Of a stretch of DNA of 64,000 bases, positions 59,228-64,000 are shown one piece after another (the first letter of the stretch is position 1; each line of letters starts with the position of its first letter). Source of the DNA: Alcaligenaceae bacterium (GTDB lineage: Bacteria > Pseudomonadota > Gammaproteobacteria > Burkholderiales > Burkholderiaceae_B); assembly GCA_013416455.1 (NCBI GenBank), contig JACCES010000011.1, positions 1 through 64,000 on the forward strand, given 5' to 3'. Below the pieces are notes generated by a model, which saw only the letters and a list, made by a program, of their open reading frames with translations, searched no databases and was not told the origin of the DNA. A program made the translations under genes and the position numbers.

Positions 59228-59660
59228 CTCCTATCCTATTTCTGGTTATGTGGTTGAGTTAACCGGGGCCCACAAAGCAGGCATCATGTGTTCTCATTGA
59301 GAACATACGTATTGCATTGAGAACAAGTTTAAGCTTTAACGAATTTCCGCGAACCAGGGATTACCCTGTGTCGCAGGAAGATTTCTATGACTGATGATGG
59401 TCCATGCCGCCGAGCCATGATGTCTGGGAACGTATGTGCACATAACGTTCTGGAAATGGCCTTCGCGCGGTGGTTACGCCTAAACTGGAACCCAGGTTTT
59501 CCCGAGTGAGGTGATCTCTGAATATATGGGGCGCTGCCACAATCATCGGAACGATCCGGCGTCGAGCAGCAAGTCGATAACCGGGTGGCCCGCCGTGCAG
59601 GCGCGATCGGGATGCGATCGCTTATTCTGTGGCATTTGAAAATGCCGCGGCGGGACTGAC
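59228..59660. other. Divergent regulatory region
   Basis: 433 bases between the hotdog operon and the LysR gene. It includes the LysR-type operator at 59289-59305 and a repeated half-site at 59315-59325. A minus-strand open frame (59329-59691) has unlikely composition and overlaps the LysR start, so I do not call it a gene. Confidence 0.6.
59289..59325. promoter_or_regulatory. LysR-type T-N11-A operator with repeated half-site
   Basis: TGTTCTC (59289-59295), ATT, GAGAACA (59299-59305) is a perfect palindrome containing TTCTCATTGAGAA, an exact T-N11-A LysR box. The half CATTGAGAACA recurs at 59315-59325. The arrangement of a strong recognition site plus an activation half-site is the classical LysR layout. 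It lies 61 bases from the hotdog operon start. Confidence 0.75.
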
Positions 59661-60632
59661 ATGGATTTGCGCCATCTTGATATTTTTCCACTTCGATGTT
59701 TATGTGCCTTGGTCAATCAACAGCATGTGACTCGCGCGGCGGATCTGATGGGGATTTCGCAGCCCCGGATGAGTGCCACGCTGAAGCGGCTGCGAGAACA
59801 ATTCATGGATCCCATACTGGTGCGTACTGAAAAAGGCATGGTGGCAACGCCAAGGGCAAGGGAAATCGTTGCCAGTGTCGAAGATGCGATTGATTCCATC
59901 GACCGGGTGTTGCGTGCGCGGGTCCAGTTCGATCCGTTCAGCGATCCTTACACGTTTCATATCTCGGCCAGTGAATCCGTTGCCCTGGCAATAATGCCCG
60001 AGATCAGTTCGGTGCTGCGCCGCGAGTCGTCCAGGGTCGTGCTCAGAGTCCATACGCCGAATTTGTCGACGGTTCGCCAGGATCTCGAAGATGGCCGGAT
60101 AGACCTCGCCATAGGCCATTTCAGGAACCCTCCGGAAGGGTTGCGCCATATTCCGCTGATCAAGCAGCGGTTGCTGGTGATCGCATCGAAGAACAATCCG
60201 GATATAGGCAGCCCTTTGACGCTGGACCAATATCTGGGCGCATCTCACGCACGATATGCGCTCACGCCTTCAGGAACATCCGTCATCGAGGACGACATCG
60301 ATGAGGCGCTCCTGGGAATCGGGGCCGTGAGGTCCATAGGGATGCAGCTGCCTTCGGCGGTGGCATTGCCGCCGGTGGTGGCGGCGACAGACCTGATCGC
60401 AACCGTTCCCGAGTCGGTGGCGGTGCTCTATTCGCGCGCCCTGGACCTCCAGGTTCTTGAGCCGCCGTTCGATGTTTCCGATATATCCATCAAGATGTAC
60501 TGGCACGAGCGTACCCACCGGCAACCGGCGGTCCAATGGCTGAGAAGCCTGATTTCTCAAAGTTTCATGGAAAGGAAACGGCCGCCGGCGCGTTCAAAAC
60601 GGGCGGGTGGGGGCAGGCCGAAAGCAATATAG
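59661..60632 (+). CDS. LysR-family regulator (NodD-like)
   Basis: 323 residues. Helix-turn-helix DIFPLRCLCALVNQQHVTRAADLMGISQPRMSATLKRLREQF with the NodD/PcaQ-like ILVRTEKGMVATPRA segment, then an effector domain and a basic tail (ERKRPPARSKRAGGGRPKAI). Divergent from the hotdog/acyl-CoA synthetase operon and immediately followed by a dehydrogenase gene, so it may control both. The T-N11-A site at 59289 is its likely binding site. Confidence 0.9.
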   Translation: MDLRHLDIFPLRCLCALVNQQHVTRAADLMGISQPRMSATLKRLREQFMDPILVRTEKGMVATPRAREIVASVEDAIDSIDRVLRARVQFDPFSDPYTFHISASESVALAIMPEISSVLRRESSRVVLRVHTPNLSTVRQDLEDGRIDLAIGHFRNPPEGLRHIPLIKQRLLVIASKNNPDIGSPLTLDQYLGASHARYALTPSGTSVIEDDIDEALLGIGAVRSIGMQLPSAVALPPVVAATDLIATVPESVAVLYSRALDLQVLEPPFDVSDISIKMYWHERTHRQPAVQWLRSLISQSFMERKRPPARSKRAGGGRPKAI

Positions 60633-61604
60633 GTGATGACAGTTATGGCTATTTCTTCTTCACGCGAAACCGCGGCAACAGACCCGCAACTGGGGTTCAT
60701 CGGCCTGGGCATGATGGGCGCGGCGATCGCGGCGCGGCTGCTCGAAGCCGGCTACACCGTCCATCTGTACGATCCGAATGCGGAACGCTTGCGGCAGTAC
60801 GCGGGCAAGGGGGGGCTTGCCCGAAGCAGCCCGCGGGATGTCGCGGATCACGCCGACATCGTATTTGCCTGCCTGCCTTCGCAGGATGTTTCGATTCAGG
60901 TGGCGTCCGGCTCCGACGGCGTGATGCACGGCGGGCGCGCAGCCGTCTATGTCGAAATGTCGACGATCGGCCAGAGAACGCTGGAGCGTATCGCAAGGGA
61001 TATGTCGGGCGCCGGGAAAACGGTCATCGACGCGCCTGTGAGCGGCGGCCCGCGCGGTGCGGAAGCCGGCACGCTGTCCATCATCGTTTCCGGGGATCCC
61101 GGGGCAGTCGCCTCGATACATCCTTACCTGCGGCGCATCGGGAAGAATGTTTTCGACATGGGTCCCGTTCCAGGGCAGGCGCAGATGATGAAGCTCGTCA
61201 ACAACATGATTTCGGCGGCCAATATGGCGGCGGCGTGCGAGGCGCTGGTCCTGGGCGCCAAGGCCGGCCTGGATCCCGACCTGATGGTGGCGGTCGTCAA
61301 CGCCAGCACCGGCCGCAACAGTGCCACGACCGACAAGATACCCAAAGCGGTGCTGCCCGGGACTTTTGATTACGGGTCGAGGCTGGAGATCATCTACAAG
61401 GACGTGCGGCTCGGCCTGGAAGAAGCCGCGGCACTGCATGTGCCGATGTGGGTCGGCAGTACCGTGGGCGCGACTTGGGAATTTGCGATGTCCCAAGGGG
61501 GCGCGAACGAAGATTATTCGACATTGATCAGGCACATGGAGAACTGGTCCGGGGTGCGGGTCCGCAGCCGCAATGTTTCTACTGAACAGGAAGACGCTGA
61601 ATGA
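60633..61604 (+). CDS. Beta-hydroxyacid dehydrogenase, GlxR/HIBADH family
   Basis: 323 residues. Rossmann motif GFIGLGMMGAAIAARLLEAG (21-40), substrate loop DAPVSGGPRGAEAGTLSIIV and catalytic Lys187 (MMKLVNNM). Family members are tartronate semialdehyde reductase and 3-hydroxyisobutyrate dehydrogenase. Starts with GTG directly after the LysR stop; ATG codons at 60636 and 60645 are alternatives. The last codons and the TGA stop lie in a family B derivative. Confidence 0.88.
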   Translation: MMTVMAISSSRETAATDPQLGFIGLGMMGAAIAARLLEAGYTVHLYDPNAERLRQYAGKGGLARSSPRDVADHADIVFACLPSQDVSIQVASGSDGVMHGGRAAVYVEMSTIGQRTLERIARDMSGAGKTVIDAPVSGGPRGAEAGTLSIIVSGDPGAVASIHPYLRRIGKNVFDMGPVPGQAQMMKLVNNMISAANMAAACEALVLGAKAGLDPDLMVAVVNASTGRNSATTDKIPKAVLPGTFDYGSRLEIIYKDVRLGLEEAAALHVPMWVGSTVGATWEFAMSQGGANEDYSTLIRHMENWSGVRVRSRNVSTEQEDAE

Positions 61605-61670
61605 TTCGAGCGGCAGGCAGGCGTCCCGGATCCGGCATGCATGCGATGCGATGAGTCGTTCAATGCTTCC
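61589..61670 (+). repeat. Short family B derivative overlapping a stop codon
   Basis: GGAAGACGCTGAATGATTCG at the left and GAGTCGTTCAATGCTTCC at the right form imperfect inverted ends; the short centre keeps GGATCCGGCATGCATGCGATGC, matching the full element near its right end (TGCATGCGGCGC). It supplies the last codons and stop of the dehydrogenase gene. Confidence 0.65.
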
Positions 61671-61694
61671 CAACAATGAGGATCGACGAAGATT

Positions 61695-62096
61695 ATGACG
61701 GAAACGGTATTTGAGAAGGGCATGGGGTTGCGCAGGCGGGTGCTCGGGCAGGCGCATGTCGATGCCTCCTGGGAACGGGCGCAGAAGAATCCGCTGACAC
61801 AGGTTCTGCAGGAACTGGTCACCGAGATGGGCTGGGGTTCGATATGGTCCCGTCCGGGCCTGGACCTGCGGACACGCAGCGCCGTGACGCTTGGGGCGCT
61901 CATCGCGCTGAATCGCCCCCACGAGCTGGCCGTGCATCTGCGCGGCGCGCTGAACAACGGGCTCACTCCGGAAGAGCTCAAAGAGTTGCTCATCCACTGT
62001 TCCGCCTACTGCGGGTGGCCCGCGGTGATAGACGCCTTCCGTGTCGCCGAGGCGGTGCTGGATGAAACAGGGTCCGCCGGGGCGGAAGCCGGCTGA
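61695..62096 (+). CDS. Carboxymuconolactone decarboxylase-like protein
   Basis: 133 residues. All-helical CMD/AhpD-like fold; RSAVTLGALIALNRPHELAVHLRGALNNGLTPEELKELLIHCSAYCGWPA matches the gamma-CMD pattern, with two cysteines three residues apart (CSAYC, split motif). Members either decarboxylate 4-carboxymuconolactone or act as thiol peroxidase-like proteins; the HCSAYCGWP context is closer to the CMD branch. Same strand as GlxR and Bug. Confidence 0.8.
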   Translation: MTETVFEKGMGLRRRVLGQAHVDASWERAQKNPLTQVLQELVTEMGWGSIWSRPGLDLRTRSAVTLGALIALNRPHELAVHLRGALNNGLTPEELKELLIHCSAYCGWPAVIDAFRVAEAVLDETGSAGAEAG

Positions 62097-62223
62097 GCCG
62101 TTTCACGAGTGAAGGCCGCCCCCGCATGGCGGTCCTTCCCGGCAAAGATCTGACCGCAGCGCCGCCGGCCGGATGAATCATCCGGCGGAACCGGTTTCCG
62201 AGAACAAAGCTTGAACCATGCCT

Positions 62224-62245
62224 TGCCTCGTCCCCAAGCGAGGCA
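62224..62245 (+). repeat. Hairpin resembling the first family A stem
   Basis: TGCCTCG (62224-62230) and CGAGGCA (62239-62245) are perfect arms with an 8-base loop, upstream of the Bug gene. The CCTCG...CGAGGC words also occur in family A, but flanking similarity is too weak to assign it firmly. Confidence 0.35.
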
Positions 62246-62309
62246 GGGCGGGCTGTGGGTGGCCGGACGTGGCCACGGTGAATCATCAACGATAAACAAG
62301 GGGATAAGA

Positions 62310-63272
62310 ATGAAAATTCAAAGACTGGCTTTAATGGTATCAGCGTTCGCCCTGGCGGCGTTCGGCTCGCTTGCTCACGCATTTCCCACCAAGCCGATCA
62401 GGCTGATGGTGCCGTTCAGCCCGGGCGGCGGCACCGATATCCTGGCAAGGCAGCTGGCGGACCATCTTTCCAAGGCTGAAAACTGGAGCGTGGTCGTCGA
62501 GAATCGCCCCGGCGGAATGGGCGCCATTGCCCTGGGCGCCATCAAGGATGCCGCTCCCGACGGATACTCGGTCATACTGGCCGTGCGCGAGAACATGGTC
62601 ATCGGCCCCTTGCTTCGTGGGGGCGGGGGTACGTTCGACTCGACCAAGGACTTCACGGCCATTGCCAGCGTGGCCGATACGCCGCAGGTCATCGTCACCG
62701 CCGCCAGCTCCCCATACAAGGATATGAAGCAGGTCATCGACCATGCGCGCGCCAATCCGCAGGCACTGCGTATCGGCAGTTCGGGGGCGGGCAGTGTGGC
62801 CCACTTGCTGGCCGCCACGCTGGATGAGGCCGCCAAGATCGAGTTGACGCACGTGCCCTACCAAGGCGCCAACCCCGCCATGACCGATGTGGTGGGCGGG
62901 CACATTGAACTGGTTGGCGCGTCGATCGCTTCCGGCAAGGCGCTGATCGAAAGCGACCGTGTCCGCCCGCTGGCCGTGTCATCGCTGGAGCGCAACCCCA
63001 GCCTGCCTGACGTTCCTACGATCGCCGAGCTGGGCTATCCCGGCTTTGACGTGGGCTCCTGGTATGCGGTTTTCGGCCCCAAGGGTGTTCCCGAGGACGT
63101 CGTTCTGAAGTTGAATGCGGCGATCAACAAGGTTGTCGAGGCGCCCGAATTCGTCAAGATCCTTGAAGACCAGGGAATGGTGGCGCGGACCGGCGCGCCG
63201 CAGGATCTCGACCAGAAGTTCCAGGACGATTACAAGAATCTTGAAGAGCAGCTGAAGAAACTGAAAATGTAG
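62310..63272 (+). CDS. Bug (TctC) family periplasmic solute receptor
   Basis: 320 residues from the ATG at 62310 (AAGGGGAT upstream); the frame opens at 62211 but the signal peptide MKIQRLALMVSAFALAAFGS (cleavage near AHAFPTKP) marks the true start. Motifs are MVPFSPGGGTDILAR, VENRPGGMGAIA, PDGYS and VPYQGANPAMTDVVGGHI. Followed by a family B derivative and a VOC protein gene. Confidence 0.92.
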   Translation: MKIQRLALMVSAFALAAFGSLAHAFPTKPIRLMVPFSPGGGTDILARQLADHLSKAENWSVVVENRPGGMGAIALGAIKDAAPDGYSVILAVRENMVIGPLLRGGGGTFDSTKDFTAIASVADTPQVIVTAASSPYKDMKQVIDHARANPQALRIGSSGAGSVAHLLAATLDEAAKIELTHVPYQGANPAMTDVVGGHIELVGASIASGKALIESDRVRPLAVSSLERNPSLPDVPTIAELGYPGFDVGSWYAVFGPKGVPEDVVLKLNAAINKVVEAPEFVKILEDQGMVARTGAPQDLDQKFQDDYKNLEEQLKKLKM

Positions 63273-63287
63273 GGCACAGCCTGCATC

Positions 63288-63343
63288 GGATGCTCTGAAT
63301 AATTCGAGCGGCAAGCCGGCGCGGTGAATGGTTCAGAGCATCC
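63288..63343 (+). repeat. Short family B derivative with perfect terminal inverted repeat
   Basis: GGATGCTCTGAA (63288-63299) and TTCAGAGCATCC (63332-63343) are a perfect 12-base inverted repeat around AATTCGAGCGGCAAGCCGG, the family B left-end word. It could act as a processing or termination hairpin after the Bug gene. Confidence 0.65.
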
Positions 63344-63396
63344 CATAGGGGGCGTTTCGTGGTGAGGCGCCCCCGACATCACCCTGAGAGACACAT

Positions 63397-63933
63397 ATGA
63401 GCATCAAGTTTGGGGAAGTTTGCCAGATCGGGTATATCGTGCGCGACATCGAGGCGGCCATGCAAAAATGGATCGCGCTGGGTGTGGGGCCGTGGTATTA
63501 CCGGGAAACCAATCCCATTTCAGAATTCAACTACTATGGCAAACCGTCCGCCTTTCCCGATATGTCGATTGCGCTGGCCAATTCGGGCCAGGTGCAGATC
63601 GAGCTTATCCAGCAGCGCAATGACGCGCCGTCCCTGTATCTGGACATGATCCAGAGCGGCCAGGAAGGTATTCAGCACATCGCCTACTGGACCGCCGACC
63701 GGTTCGACGAATTCAAGGGCGAACTGCTGCGCCTGGGTTTCCAGGAAGGCCATTCAGGGCGTATGGGAAAGGGCGGGCGTTTCGGCTATTTCATCGATCC
63801 GTCCATGCCGGGCACCATCATTGAGCTCTCTGAAACGACGGGCGGAAAGATGGATCGCTTCAACCTCGTACGCGAAGCATCACGGAACTGGAACGGGGAA
63901 GATCCGATCCGGAAAATGACGATCACCGCCTGA
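63397..63933 (+). CDS. VOC-family (glyoxalase/epimerase-like) protein
   Basis: 178 residues with the paired beta-alpha-beta-beta-beta modules of the VOC superfamily (FGEVCQIGYIVRDIEAAMQK ... GQVQIELIQQRNDAPSLYLD ... GIQHIAYWTADRFDEFKGEL ... GTIIELSETT). Possible metal ligands His in IQHIAYW and Glu in IIELSE match the dioxygenase/epimerase type. Predicted to be an isomerase, lactone hydrolase or ring-cleavage enzyme acting with the upstream dehydrogenase and CMD-like protein. GAGAGACAC lies before the ATG. Confidence 0.85.
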   Translation: MSIKFGEVCQIGYIVRDIEAAMQKWIALGVGPWYYRETNPISEFNYYGKPSAFPDMSIALANSGQVQIELIQQRNDAPSLYLDMIQSGQEGIQHIAYWTADRFDEFKGELLRLGFQEGHSGRMGKGGRFGYFIDPSMPGTIIELSETTGGKMDRFNLVREASRNWNGEDPIRKMTITA

Positions 63934-64000
63934 GCATGGCCCGGGCGGGCGCGTTTGTGCGCAGTCCGCCGCGCATTCGATATACCGTAATCCGGAAATT

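Noticed and set aside
59329-59691. A 120-residue minus-strand frame upstream of LysR.
   Set aside because: It overlaps the LysR start and promoter region, is Arg/Ser-rich and has no recognisable domain.
60660-61997. A 445-residue minus-strand frame.
   Set aside because: Opposite the GlxR-like and CMD-like genes, with no motif and with the composition expected of an antisense frame in GC-rich DNA.
1-64000. tRNA, rRNA, CRISPR array, integrase or classical IS transposase.
   Set aside because: I looked for these and found no supporting sequence; the only recombination-related gene is the Rpn nuclease.

Overview
The window is GC-rich, densely coded bacterial DNA. It carries nine periplasmic solute receptors of the Bug (TctC) family, most beside LysR, IclR or GntR regulators and one or two catabolic enzymes. 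That pattern points to a betaproteobacterium of the family Alcaligenaceae (Bordetella, Achromobacter, Pusillimonas relatives). This is an inference from gene content; there is no rRNA or other marker gene here. I saw no tRNA, rRNA, CRISPR array, phage genes or classical insertion sequence.

Layout. 0.4-3.7 kb: a ThDP enzyme, an RluE-like pseudouridine synthase, a PaaI-like thioesterase. 3.8-9.4 kb: LysR divergent from Bug, CoA-transferase III, citryl-CoA-lyase-like protein and amidase. 9.5-14.6 kb: a lipoprotein, a DUF1772 membrane protein and a fumarate-lyase-family enzyme, divergent from a lower-GC RidA/Bug/GntR operon. 14.7-19.4 kb: a FUSC pseudogene remnant, then GntR divergent from dehydrogenase, Bug, RraA-like and TauD-like genes. 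19.5-27.2 kb: MscS, then an XRE-cupin regulator divergent from amidase, TRAP transporter (P, Q, M) and amidase. 27.2-33.8 kb: LysR, a small secreted protein, an esterase, Bug, Baeyer-Villiger monooxygenase and LysR. 34-43 kb: SDR and ThDP enzyme divergent from Bug and LysR; SDR, Bug, DUF1330, RidA; IclR. 43.2-52.1 kb: amidase and transaminase; IclR divergent from Bug, ThDP enzyme, CoA-transferase III and acyl-CoA dehydrogenase. 52.2-59.2 kb: an Rpn nuclease, then a minus-strand operon of three hotdog proteins, RidA, Bug, ADP-forming acyl-CoA synthetase and IclR. 59.7-63.9 kb: LysR, GlxR-like dehydrogenase, carboxymuconolactone-decarboxylase-like protein, Bug, VOC protein.

How it works together. 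Each block looks like a self-contained uptake, activation and cleavage module: a receptor, a hydrolase, CoA-transferase or CoA-ligase, a lyase, dehydrogenase or ThDP enzyme, and a dedicated regulator. Substrates are unknown, probably carboxylates, amides or keto acids. No TctA/TctB membrane subunits are present, so the Bug receptors would need a permease from elsewhere or serve as sensors.

The most unusual material is repetitive DNA. Family A is a structured repeat of about 130 bp, once intergenic and once inside the coding sequence of the first ThDP enzyme, where it forms most of an enlarged interdomain linker. Family B is a 169-bp element with terminal inverted repeats, in two full copies of identical length plus short derivatives just after genes. 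Family C is a roughly 20-bp motif overlapping stop codons. A and B show changes that keep hairpins paired.
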